Source: Nitrososphaerota archaeon
Lineage (GTDB): Archaea; Thermoproteota; Nitrososphaeria; Nitrososphaerales; Gagatemarchaeaceae
Direction of reading: 5' to 3'
DNA length: 15,172 bases
NCBI GenBank assembly: GCA_003135575.1
Contig: PLCG01000090.1
Coordinates: 1-15,172 of the forward strand
The notes beneath the pieces were generated by a model. That model was given only the letters and a program-made list of their open reading frames with translations. It did not search any database and was not told where the DNA came from. The first letter of the stretch is position 1, and each line of letters starts with the position of its first letter. Shown here in pieces: positions 7,227 through 13,553 of the stretch. A program made the position numbers and the translations under genes.

Positions 7227-7634
7227 TTACCATAGCCGACTGTTGAGTCGATCGGGATTGTTCACCTTCGACTCGTTCGGGATGAGCTCGGGAGAGATGA
7301 GCCGCTGGAGGTCGAGGTACTTGGCGACGAATCCCGAGCCCTTTGGGGTCGCGAGATAGACGACGCTGTTCTCCTCGTGCACGGAGTCGAGAAGGCCAGT
7401 CTGGGTGAGGTTCTCGATCATCCTCGTCGCGACTATGCTGTTGACGTTCGCGAAGAGCATGATGTGGCTCTTGCTGGAGGGTGACCTGCAGCAGTTGAGG
7501 ACGTCCGCCATTACGTCTATCCTGCCCCTGTTCTTAGCGTGGGACTGCTTGGACGAAGCAGACTTTGCTTCTGACTGTGCGAGGCCCTGCTGGCCCTCGG
7601 CGGTTGTTTCCCGTGCGTGCTGGAATGACTGCAT
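7227..7634 (-). CDS. Winged helix DNA-binding protein, HTH_45-like
   Basis: From the ATG at 7634 this is 135 residues; an in-frame start at 7682 adds 16 residues unlike the family. The first 30 or so residues are polar and probably unstructured. A winged helix domain follows: RGRIDVMADVLNCC as the first helix, SKSHIMLFANVNS before the recognition region, MIENLTQTGLLDSV as the recognition helix, and VVYLATPKGSGFVAKY as the wing and last helix. This order matches the archaeal HTH_45 type winged helix, often found in small transcription regulators. The target is unknown, and no operator-like repeat was recognised nearby. The gene stands alone on the minus strand. Confidence 0.75.
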   Translation of the reverse strand: MQSFQHARETTAEGQQGLAQSEAKSASSKQSHAKNRGRIDVMADVLNCCRSPSSKSHIMLFANVNSIVATRMIENLTQTGLLDSVHEENSVVYLATPKGSGFVAKYLDLQRLISPELIPNESKVNNPDRLNSRLW

Positions 7635-7950
7635 TCTAGCACAGGAGTAGAAGAGGACCCGACTAGAACAGGTGTCGTGCAACAGTGTAAGATGCGGTTG
7701 GAGGGCTTGTCTGTAACAATGTTCGTTGCATCAGTGCTTGTCTGCTGCCGAAACTCCATCAGCGTCTCCTATCACTTTAGTTACGACCCGGCACCCCTCG
7801 CCCCACATGAGAGCTGACGCGCAGACCGCATGACCTGCCGCTAGCATAGCTGCAGGTCTAGCCCATTCTGGCTGCCCACTACGGTCGGGCCGTAGGACGG
7901 GACCAGCTGCGCACAGGCCTTTAACCATGTTACAAAAGCCGCGGCGACAA
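7635..7950. other. Intergenic region between the winged helix gene and vapC, no gene seen
   Basis: About 316 bases. I looked for a tRNA (T-loop GTTCRAATC, paired ends) and for repeated units and found neither. Open frames on the minus strand are shadows without domain-like sequence. A GCCTTTAACC stretch near 7917-7926 is A/T-rich, but no gene start follows it. Confidence 0.35.
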
Positions 7951-8364
7951 CTACGGAAGGATCGCGAAACCCGCTTGCCTAAAGTGCGCGTCGAACGTAA
8001 AAGCCGTCTTGACGCCATGATTTTTCATCGCCGCGAAGGAAACGCAATCCGTGAAGCTCCATTCCTCGTCCGAATGGCTCTTGAAGACCTCCATGCCGTC
8101 TAAGAATAGGCCTTGGTCGCAATAGATCAGCTTCACAAACCTCGAGGCTAGCGTCGCCTCCTCCAGTTCCACAGCCTTTCCGTGGCTATGAGCAAAACGT
8201 GTCAAGGTGACGGCCTCATCGAGGACATAATCTGTGGTCACGAAAGAGGAAATCTCCGTCTCTCTCGCAGCTATCTTGCGCATGAGCTCTGCGGCCTTCG
8301 CATGACAGTCGTCCCTTGCGTCGTAGTTTGCTTTCAGCGCAGAGGAATCGACAAAGACGAGCAA
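7951..8364 (-). CDS. vapC: VapC-type PIN-domain ribonuclease toxin
   Basis: A 137-residue PIN domain of normal VapC length. The four acidic residues that bind the metal are present: Asp6 in FVDSSAL, Glu50 in YVLDEAVTL, Asp106 in FTDCVSF and Asp125 in FTFDAHF. VapC proteins cut RNA (often tRNA or rRNA) and are blocked by a co-expressed VapB. The start is TTG 8364, four bases after the stop of the antitoxin gene upstream, and translation is probably coupled. All catalytic positions are intact, so it may be an active toxin. Confidence 0.88.
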   Translation of the reverse strand: MLVFVDSSALKANYDARDDCHAKAAELMRKIAARETEISSFVTTDYVLDEAVTLTRFAHSHGKAVELEEATLASRFVKLIYCDQGLFLDGMEVFKSHSDEEWSFTDCVSFAAMKNHGVKTAFTFDAHFRQAGFAILP

Positions 8365-8368
8365 GGAC

Positions 8369-8611
8369 TTACCTTCGCTTGTAGAGGAACGCCTCTATCT
8401 CGTCAGCCTTGACTTTCACCTTGAACTCTACGGGCTTTAGCCTGAAGAGGGAATCCTCAGAGAGGTCAGAAACCGAGGCGTTCCACATCAGTACCGCATC
8501 TCGGGCGGCCTCCTTTATGGTAAGGTTCTTTTTCCTCGCGAGGCTGCGGAGACTTTCGTAATCTTCCGGTCGCAGCTCGGTTTGTACCACCTTCCGTTTT
8601 CCGCGCAACAC
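8369..8611 (-). CDS. vapB: VapB-type antitoxin, probably ribbon-helix-helix-like
   Basis: I place the start at GTG 8611, giving 80 residues. The minus-strand TATA box at 8634-8642 is centred about 26 bases before this GTG, so the message would begin at the start codon. A longer frame to 8734 would lie upstream of that promoter and is unlikely. The N-terminal KVVQTELRPEDYESL strand-helix, then ARKKNLTIKEAARDAVLMW, fits a ribbon-helix-helix DNA-binding domain. The C-terminal part (FRLKPVEFKVKVKADEIEAF) would wrap around the toxin. It lies immediately upstream of a PIN toxin, as VapB genes do, and such complexes usually repress their own promoter. Confidence 0.75.
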   Translation of the reverse strand: MLRGKRKVVQTELRPEDYESLRSLARKKNLTIKEAARDAVLMWNASVSDLSEDSLFRLKPVEFKVKVKADEIEAFLYKRR

Positions 8612-8633
8612 GTCATCGACGTCATCCAGGTGG

Positions 8634-8642
8634 AATTTAAAT
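8634..8642 (-). promoter_or_regulatory. TATA box of the first vapBC operon
   Basis: AATTTAAAT reads the same in sense on the minus strand and is centred about 26 bases before GTG 8611. The sequence is palindromic, but the position matches a leaderless start of the antitoxin gene. Confidence 0.55.
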
Positions 8643-8789
8643 GTTAACTCGCATGGAACACATGAATGTTTCATTTCATTCAAGACTTCAGTAATCGACC
8701 TAGGCAACCCTCTGCGGGGTTTCCAGATCTCCACCCGCCTTCCGCCTGCCCGAAGCCGTCATCCTTCATGTGGAGGCGCATGTTGTGGC

Positions 8790-9185
8790 TCATTCAAAAA
8801 CTCGTTTGATGCGCTCGATGCGGTCAAAGTCTGAATCATTTGAGTGGATCTCCTCCACGTCAAGGCGTTCCATTTGATGGGCAATCACAAGGTCATCGAA
8901 AAGACCCCATTTTTCGTCGCTGCGCTTCTTTGCCTCGACGAAATCTGCGAACGTGGTTTCAGTCTTTGTCAAGGAAGGAAGGGACTGTAGGAACTCAAGG
9001 AATTGCGGGATTGAAGCGGCCTTTTTCTTCCAGCGGAGGTAGGATATGACTTGGTTTACAACCAGAGTTGAGGTCGCTGCTTGCTCGCCACCCTCGATTC
9101 GCGAGAGAATTTCCTTTGCGATTTCTCCATATTTGGGGTCTGCCGCCAGGCTGTAGACGAAGACGTTGGAGTCCACGAACCTCAA
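8790..9185 (-). CDS. vapC: VapC-type PIN-domain protein with a Glu-to-Gln change
   Basis: A PIN domain of 131 residues from TTG 9185, one base after the stop of the upstream antitoxin gene. An in-frame TTG at 9221 would add 12 residues before the typical opening LRFVDSNVFVYSL. Numbered from 9185, Asp5 (FVDSN) and an Asp in GLFDDLVIAH near 97 are present, as is a C-terminal Asp cluster (NDSDFD). Where PIN toxins carry the second acidic residue, this one has STLVVNQVISYL: the aligned position of the other two VapC proteins here is Glu (VLDEAV, VVDETL). The missing Glu may lower or abolish nuclease activity. It pairs with an AbrB-type antitoxin. Confidence 0.82.
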   Translation of the reverse strand: MRFVDSNVFVYSLAADPKYGEIAKEILSRIEGGEQAATSTLVVNQVISYLRWKKKAASIPQFLEFLQSLPSLTKTETTFADFVEAKKRSDEKWGLFDDLVIAHQMERLDVEEIHSNDSDFDRIERIKRVFE

Positions 9186-9186
9186 G

Positions 9187-9414
9187 TCAGTCTTTTCCTG
9201 GTGCTTCTTCGATCTCCTCAATGCTTACGGCAAAGTGACCTATGCTCCCATGTATGTCGGAGACGCTCACGGTTTTTTTGCGCTTGAGGATGATGGCGCC
9301 ATCTTTCGAGCTTATCTCGAGCTTCTCTCCCTTCGTAATGCCGAGGTTGCGTCTAAGGTGCGCCGGGATGGTCACCCTCCCTCTGTCTTCTACTTCTGCT
9401 TCCAATCTGCCCAC
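9187..9414 (-). CDS. vapB: AbrB/MazE-type antitoxin
   Basis: A 75-residue protein with a clear swapped-hairpin AbrB domain at the N-terminus: DRGRVTIPAHLRRNLGITKGEKLEI then DGAIILKRK. The C-terminal third (SIEEIEEAPGKD) is acidic and likely binds the toxin. The start is GTG 9414 with a TATA box centred about 29 bases upstream. It precedes a PIN-domain gene by one base (TGA, C, TTG), the classical antitoxin-toxin order. The AbrB fold differs from that of the antitoxin in the neighbouring module, so the two modules were acquired separately or exchanged partners. Confidence 0.85.
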   Translation of the reverse strand: MGRLEAEVEDRGRVTIPAHLRRNLGITKGEKLEISSKDGAIILKRKKTVSVSDIHGSIGHFAVSIEEIEEAPGKD

Positions 9415-9438
9415 TAATGATTCCCATGTTCTTGGTGG

Positions 9439-9448
9439 GTTATATTTC
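9439..9448 (-). promoter_or_regulatory. TATA box of the second vapBC operon
   Basis: GAAATATAACC on the minus strand, centred about 29 bases before GTG 9414. This predicts transcription starting within about three bases of the start codon. Confidence 0.55.
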
Positions 9449-9515
9449 TTCCCGCAAATGTGCTCAAGGGGGAATCCCGCACAAATCTGCCCGTGGCTCT
9501 GCCTGTGAAAGGCCC

Positions 9516-9650
9516 GATTCCTGCGGTGGTCTCTACCAAGAGGCCGTCTGACTGCACCACGTGCCTAAACGTCTTGGACTTTGGCAGCACCCTGCATAGC
9601 TTCCGGATCTCGAGTTGGGGCCGCTTCGACACTAGAAGGTTCCAGCCGAA
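9516..9650 (-). pseudogene. Remnant of the 3' end of a KaiC-like gene
   Basis: The minus strand translates to LEIRKLCRVLPKSKTFRHVV and on to SDGLLVETTAGIG, nearly the same as the last 35 residues of the intact gene at 10525-11301. Aligned by eye without gaps, 9516-9615 and 10531-10630 differ at about 18 of 100 bases. The fragment has no P-loop, no HDE motif and no stop at the expected place; its frame runs on into unrelated sequence. Upstream the frame closes at about 9663. It is therefore a broken duplicate whose 5' part was lost. It lies between the second and third vapBC modules. Confidence 0.8.
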
Positions 9651-9686
9651 CTCGGTAACCAGTCAGAGTGTTCAGCGCGAATGGTA

Positions 9687-9696
9687 ACTTTTAATA
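9687..9696 (+). promoter_or_regulatory. TATA-like box of the third vapBC operon
   Basis: CTTTTAATAG on the plus strand. Transcription would start near 9717, which excludes the ATG at 9681 and points to TTG 9732 or GTG 9741 as the start of the antitoxin gene. Confidence 0.45.
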
Positions 9697-9731
9697 GTCA
9701 CTTGCCGAGAGAGGTTACCGGGCGTACAGCA

Positions 9732-9989
9732 TTGGCGGTCGTGAAGCTTCGAAAGGAGGACGAAAGGGTACTTGAAGGCCTGGAGACAGCAATCATGACT
9801 GTCAAGGGACGCACGACCAAAGCGGAGGCCGTTGGACTAGGATTGCGATTTGCGTACTCGAATCTTGGGGGATTCCTCTCAACGATGTTGAAAGAAGTCG
9901 AGAATGAAACGGTGCTCGAGCTGGTTAGAAAGCCCGTGATGGGAGAAAGGACCGATGCCCGGAATGTCGAAGAATATCTTTACGGTTGA
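9732..9989 (+). CDS. Putative VapB antitoxin
   Basis: An 85-residue protein from TTG 9732; GTG 9741 is equally possible. An ATG at 9681 would give 102 residues but lies upstream of the TATA-like box. The sequence opens with a strand-helix (AVVKLRKEDERVLEGLE), continues with KGRTTKAEAVGLGLRFAYSN, which could be a second DNA-binding helix pair, and ends in an acidic tail (RTDARNVEEYLYG). I do not recognise the exact family. The antitoxin call rests on size, on the N-terminal pattern and on the 35-base overlap with the PIN toxin downstream. Confidence 0.65.
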   Translation: MAVVKLRKEDERVLEGLETAIMTVKGRTTKAEAVGLGLRFAYSNLGGFLSTMLKEVENETVLELVRKPVMGERTDARNVEEYLYG

Positions 9990-10488
9990 GGGTCCCTCTT
10001 TCATAGACACCGGTGTCTTCTTCGCCGCGTACAACGAGAACGACCTGATGCACGATGACGCAGCTCTTCTGCTGATCTCTGCAGTCCTGGGCTGGTTCGG
10101 CAAAGTCTACACGTCGACATACGTCGTGGACGAGACGCTCACTCTGACTAAGTCGAAGCTCGGAGGACGGGAGGCGGTCAGACTGGCAGAAAGCCTGAGA
10201 AATAGCAAACGAATCTCGACCATAGCCGTGGAAGGGCGGACAGACGCCGCCGATGTCGCATTTGAGAGGTTCAAAGAGCACTGGGCAGTGAGGGGCCTGA
10301 GCTACACCGATTGCACCACGATTGCCTTGGTTGAGAAGATGGAGCTGAAGGTCGTCTTGAGCTTCGACAAGGGGTTCAGATCGCTCGTTCCAAAGGTGCT
10401 AGGAGAGGGATACCGAGATTCTCTCCCAGAGACACAAATCGAACTTCTCCGCGCTGGCGCAAAGAAACTCGGAGTGAAGCTGAATTGA
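9955..10488 (+). CDS. vapC: VapC-type PIN-domain ribonuclease toxin, extended C-terminus
   Basis: A 177-residue PIN protein. Metal-binding acids are Asp18 (FIDTGVFFA), Glu60 (YVVDETLTL), Asp119 (YTDCTTI) and Asp138 (LSFDKGF), all present. It overlaps the antitoxin gene by 35 bases. The ATG at 9955 follows GGGAGAAAGG; a second ATG at 9964 is possible. The last 30 or so residues (from about 148, SLPETQIELLRAGAKKLGVKLN) exceed the usual VapC length and form a basic helix that may contact RNA or antitoxin. The module runs opposite to the other two and is bracketed by the KaiC-like remnant and the intact KaiC-like gene. Confidence 0.87.
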   Translation: MPGMSKNIFTVEGPSFIDTGVFFAAYNENDLMHDDAALLLISAVLGWFGKVYTSTYVVDETLTLTKSKLGGREAVRLAESLRNSKRISTIAVEGRTDAADVAFERFKEHWAVRGLSYTDCTTIALVEKMELKVVLSFDKGFRSLVPKVLGEGYRDSLPETQIELLRAGAKKLGVKLN

Positions 10489-10524
10489 GCTTTCGCCCGG
10501 CGAGTAAAGACGCGTCTGAGAGGC

Positions 10525-11301
10525 TTAGCCTATTCTCGCCGTCGTCTCTACGACCAGGCCGTCGGACTGGACCACGTGCCTGAACGTCTTGGCCTTTGGC
10601 AGCACCCTGCGGAGCTTCTGGATCTCTACCTCGCCCTCTGCCTGGCCGAAGCCCTCCACGAACTTGAAGCTGAGGACCCCGTCGACGAGGTTCTTGAGGA
10701 ACGTGACCTGCCTCTCGTCGTGCGCCCCCTGGAGCATCAGGATAAAGTGGACGCCCCCGTACTTGTGGACGGCGTTCACCCAGAAGAGCATCAGGTCGTT
10801 GATCTCCTGAGGCGTGTACTGGTTCATGAGGTATGAGATGTTGAGTATGCTCCAGCGCTCCTCCTTGAGCCTGGTGAGAAAGTCTCTGGTGAGGCTGCCG
10901 AGGCCGGCTGAGCTCAGGTTGAGGAACTGCTCGGTGGGAACGCGCGGCATCAGGCCCACAAGGCCCTGAAGAGAGGGCGGGAGCGGCCTCACGAACACAA
11001 GGCTGCCGTCTTCCACGTGGCTCCGGAAGTTCCAGCTGTAGAGGTCGGTATCCTGCTCGATCTCCGTGCTGGAGGTCTCGGAGGTGTAGTAGACCGCCTT
11101 TCCCTTTTTCTCCAGATGGGTGAAAATCGCCTGCTGGGCGAAGGTCGTGTAATAGGTGCCCGGCTGCCCTGTCAGAATGTAGACACTGTCCTCCGGCATG
11201 CCGCCGCCAAGGACGAATTCCAGACCCGGGATTCCGAGGTTGCTGAGTTTTACCTGATTTTCCGCCGCAACAGCGTCAGATCGCTGGCCACTAAAGGCCA
11301 A
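10525..11301 (-). CDS. KaiC-like pseudo-ATPase lacking Walker A lysine and Walker B aspartate
   Basis: A 258-residue protein with a KaiC-like layout: LSNLGIPGLEFVLGGGMPEDS at the N-terminus, then YILTGQPGTYYTTF where Walker A should be. Aligned to GxxGxGKT, the motif at 45-52 keeps both early glycines and the final Thr but has Tyr in place of Gly50 and of the catalytic Lys51. The Walker B strand reads SILNISYL, with Asn154 where Asp is expected. GAHDERQV follows at 192-199, matching the motif in the receptor-like gene at 2-1171. The C-terminus (VEIQKLRRVLPKAKTFRHVV) is basic and is duplicated at 9516-9650. It probably does not hydrolyse ATP and may act as a regulatory or structural partner of active KaiC-like proteins. 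The start is TTG 11301, about 11 bases after the transcription start predicted from the box at 11332-11345. Confidence 0.82.
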   Translation of the reverse strand: MAFSGQRSDAVAAENQVKLSNLGIPGLEFVLGGGMPEDSVYILTGQPGTYYTTFAQQAIFTHLEKKGKAVYYTSETSSTEIEQDTDLYSWNFRSHVEDGSLVFVRPLPPSLQGLVGLMPRVPTEQFLNLSSAGLGSLTRDFLTRLKEERWSILNISYLMNQYTPQEINDLMLFWVNAVHKYGGVHFILMLQGAHDERQVTFLKNLVDGVLSFKFVEGFGQAEGEVEIQKLRRVLPKAKTFRHVVQSDGLVVETTARIG

Positions 11302-11331
11302 GAAATATTACAAGATTTAGGTCGGTGGAAG

Positions 11332-11345
11332 TTGTATTTATACAA
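11332..11345 (-). promoter_or_regulatory. TATA box inside a perfect inverted repeat
   Basis: TTGTATTTATACAA consists of TTGTA and TACAA around TTTA. On the minus strand the core TATAAATAC is centred about 37 bases before TTG 11301, so transcription would begin around 11312. The symmetric arms could be a regulator site over the promoter, which is inference. Confidence 0.45.
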
Positions 11346-11480
11346 AGCGGTAATTCTTTGCGGTTTAGCGTTCCCATTGTGCACTCCTTGCAATCCCGTA
11401 AGAGAGAATGAACGACTCAGTCCGCTATCTGCGAAAGATGACTTAGAAGGAAAATGAGGAGGCAGCCAGCAGTCCAGGAT

Positions 11481-12074
11481 TTACCCAGATCTGCCGGCCG
11501 TTACTGTGAAGACGTATGTCGCGCCTGTGAGACTGATGACCTTGACTGTGTGTGTGGTACCAGCGGTTTGCGCTGCGCCAAAGGTGATGAACACCTGGCC
11601 AGTGTCCTGTGCTGAATACGATGTCTTGGTCGTAGCCGCGCTGAAACAGAGGAATTGTGCTGCTGCACCGGATGTGCAAGCCGCGTTTGTGTCTACAACA
11701 TACGAGCTGGATGGAGCAGTGTAGGCGTTGTTCGCAATTGTGGTGAGCGCAGTGGCCGGGCTAGCGAAGGGCGTGGAAACGGTCATTTGGGTGCCGTCGA
11801 AGTAGATGGCGCTGATCGTGGTTGCCCCCCCTCCAGAATTGACCATGTTCAAGTCAAGTACCCATTGTGCGCACGCGCAGGTGGGTGGGCTCACAGAGAA
11901 GCTATACGATTGCATCTGCAACCTTTCGCTAACCTGTGCACCGCCGCCTTGGGTGAGGTTTCCCGAGAGACTGTTGACGTAGATGTAGACGATAATTCCT
12001 GCTGCCACTGCGATTGCGATGAGTAGAAGGGACGCTATGATTGGTGAAACCCCCTTACGCTGTGTGAAGTCCAT
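11481..12074 (-). CDS. Archaeal type IV pilin-like protein (second gene of the distal pair)
   Basis: A 197-residue prepilin. A short basic leader MDFTQRKG precedes VSPIIASLLLIAIAVAAG, matching the class III signal recognised by the archaeal prepilin peptidase, with cleavage expected after the Gly. The hydrophobic helix (about 9-33) is followed by a Gly-rich turn and a beta-rich C-terminal domain. Cysteines in PTCACAQWV, AACTSG and FLCFS could form disulfides outside the cell. It begins one base after the stop of the preceding pilin (TAG, A, ATG), so it is translated from the same message. It is the closest relative of the gene at 12955-13551. Subunit of a pilus or adhesive filament; the type cannot be told. 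Confidence 0.88.
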   Translation of the reverse strand: MDFTQRKGVSPIIASLLLIAIAVAAGIIVYIYVNSLSGNLTQGGGAQVSERLQMQSYSFSVSPPTCACAQWVLDLNMVNSGGGATTISAIYFDGTQMTVSTPFASPATALTTIANNAYTAPSSSYVVDTNAACTSGAAAQFLCFSAATTKTSYSAQDTGQVFITFGAAQTAGTTHTVKVISLTGATYVFTVTAGRSG

Positions 12075-12075
12075 T

Positions 12076-12576
12076 CTAGCCAGATCTCCCTGCGATTACG
12101 GAGAAGGTGAATGTGCCGCCGTCTGAGGTGACAACTCGAACTAGATGGCTTGTTCCGGACACTGCGTAGCTGGCTGGGACTGTTAGGCTGATTGTGGTGT
12201 ATTGGCCCGTAGTGCAGGTATCAGGCAAAGTAGTGCCGGCACCTGGTGTGCAAAGACCTGCGGCGGCTGCCGAAACAGCGACTGCGGTGCACGACTGACT
12301 GCCAGTTTGACATGGGAGGCCGTCAACGAACACGCTTGCCAGCGTGATCGAGCCCCCGCCAGTGTCTCTGACTGCGACTGTAGGCGCCGTGAGTGAGTTG
12401 AAGTTGAAGGTGTCCATTGAGAGACCTTCTGAAACTTGCTGTCCGCTTGTCCCAGTGAGGTTCCCTGCGAGGCTGTTGACGTAGACGTAGACGATGATTC
12501 CTGCTGCCACAGCAATTGCTATGAGCAGGAGTGTTGCGATGATTGGATCAACTGCTTTTCGTGCAGTTATTTTCAT
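12076..12576 (-). CDS. Archaeal type IV pilin-like protein (first gene of the distal pair)
   Basis: A 166-residue prepilin with leader MKITARKA and hydrophobic segment VDPIIATLLLIAIAVAAG; the usual SP is DP here. The head domain has four cysteines (LPCQTGSQSC, GLCTPG, DTCTTG) and the shared end GGTFTFSVIAGRSG. The ATG at 12576 has TATATAAT-type sequence centred 27 bases upstream and no Shine-Dalgarno, so the message is probably leaderless. It opens the second pilin operon and resembles the gene at 13554-14099, but with a shorter head. Confidence 0.88.
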   Translation of the reverse strand: MKITARKAVDPIIATLLLIAIAVAAGIIVYVYVNSLAGNLTGTSGQQVSEGLSMDTFNFNSLTAPTVAVRDTGGGSITLASVFVDGLPCQTGSQSCTAVAVSAAAAGLCTPGAGTTLPDTCTTGQYTTISLTVPASYAVSGTSHLVRVVTSDGGTFTFSVIAGRSG

Positions 12577-12597
12577 TGTCTAATCAATCCTGGCCGG

Positions 12598-12608
12598 CAT
12601 ATATAATG
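12598..12608 (-). promoter_or_regulatory. TATA box of the distal pilin operon
   Basis: CATTATATATGCC on the minus strand, centred 27 bases before ATG 12576. It is among the strongest TATA matches in the window, as is the one before the other pilin operon. Confidence 0.7.
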
Positions 12609-12954
12609 CGGTTGAACAACTTTTTCAGCAAAGGTTCCGGCACAAGTCTGCTTCGAAGCGAAAAGAGAAGTTGCCATGTCTCCAATTAAACCTGCAAGCG
12701 AATTTCCTTTAGTTAACATTTGATGCTGGGAAAAAAGCTTCAGTCGCCTGTCTCGCCTAATGAGAACCAGATTCGATAATCTCATCTGAAAAGTCCGACT
12801 CGGTAGGCTCCTTTTAGCTATACCAGTCATTGGAATCCAGAGCAGGAATCCATGCGATGCGAAGAAATCAGCGCGTCTCAAAGAAGCCAGGGCAATTTTC
12901 GGAGAGCGCGAGCAAGCGTACAGGCGAATGAAGATCGCGAAAAAGGCCGACTCT
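12609..12954. other. Intergenic region between the two pilin operons
   Basis: No gene seen. On the minus strand a run of five T follows the stop of the upstream pilin by about ten bases (12940-12944), and a run of six T lies at about 12731-12736. Both could help end transcription, since archaeal terminators are T-rich. A minus-strand open frame here has pilin-unlike sequence, overlaps the start of the downstream pilin and is rejected. Confidence 0.4.
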
Positions 12955-13551
12955 CTAGCCTACTCTGCCTGCGGTCACAGAGAAGACGTATGTCGCGCCT
13001 GTCGTGCTTACCACTTTAACTGTGTGGCTAGTTCCTGCTACCGCTGCAGGGCTGATAGGGATAACGACTTGGCCAACGTCACCGGTCGCGTAGGTTGTCT
13101 TTGCTGTCGTTGCTGTAAAACAGAGAGAGGAGGCGGCTCCGTTAGTGCCGGTACAGGTAACTGTGAAGTCGTTGACGAGCGTAGTCGACGGAGCAGTGTA
13201 CGCGTTGGTGTTGATTGCACTGATCAAGTGAGTGCCAGTGTCAGGGATGGTCGTGACAGCAAGCAGAACGCCGTCCAAGTAGACAGCACTGATTGTGGTT
13301 GAAGCAGAACCAGAGTTAATCATGAAGACCTGGAGAATCTGGCCCACACATGCACAGGTCTGCGGAGTAAGCTGAAAGTTGAACGACTGCATCTGAAGTC
13401 TCTCGGTAGTTTGCCCCCCGCCACTTGAAGTCAGATTTCCAGCGAGACCGTTGACGAAGACATAGACGATGATTCCAGCGGCAACTGCTATTGCGATAAG
13501 CAACAGAGTCGCAATAATCACTGAGACCCCCTTCCGTCGTTCGAAATTCAT
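12955..13551 (-). CDS. Archaeal type IV pilin-like protein (second gene of the proximal pair)
   Basis: A 198-residue prepilin: leader MNFERRKG, then VSVIIATLLLIAIAVAAG (Val replaces the usual Pro). The head has QTCACVGQ, VTCTG and SLCFT cysteines and the repeat-like end TGATYVFSVTAGRVG. It starts two bases after the stop of the gene at 13554-14099 (TAA, AC, ATG). It matches 11481-12074 along its whole length, including LQMQSF and the TTISAVYLDG strand. Both would be exported, cleaved and assembled as filament subunits. Confidence 0.88.
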   Translation of the reverse strand: MNFERRKGVSVIIATLLLIAIAVAAGIIVYVFVNGLAGNLTSSGGGQTTERLQMQSFNFQLTPQTCACVGQILQVFMINSGSASTTISAVYLDGVLLAVTTIPDTGTHLISAINTNAYTAPSTTLVNDFTVTCTGTNGAASSLCFTATTAKTTYATGDVGQVVIPISPAAVAGTSHTVKVVSTTGATYVFSVTAGRVG

Positions 13552-13553
13552 GT

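Noticed and set aside
7800..7935. G/C-rich stretch that might hide a tRNA or small RNA
   Set aside because: No T-loop consensus, no matching acceptor ends and no box motifs could be found by eye.
11017..11457. A 146-codon plus-strand frame opposite the pseudo-ATPase
   Set aside because: It is the complement of the KaiC-like gene and continues into the intergenic region without a start signal or a domain.
12573..12881. Minus-strand frame between the pilin operons
   Set aside because: It overlaps the promoter and start of the next pilin and has no signal peptide or known motif.
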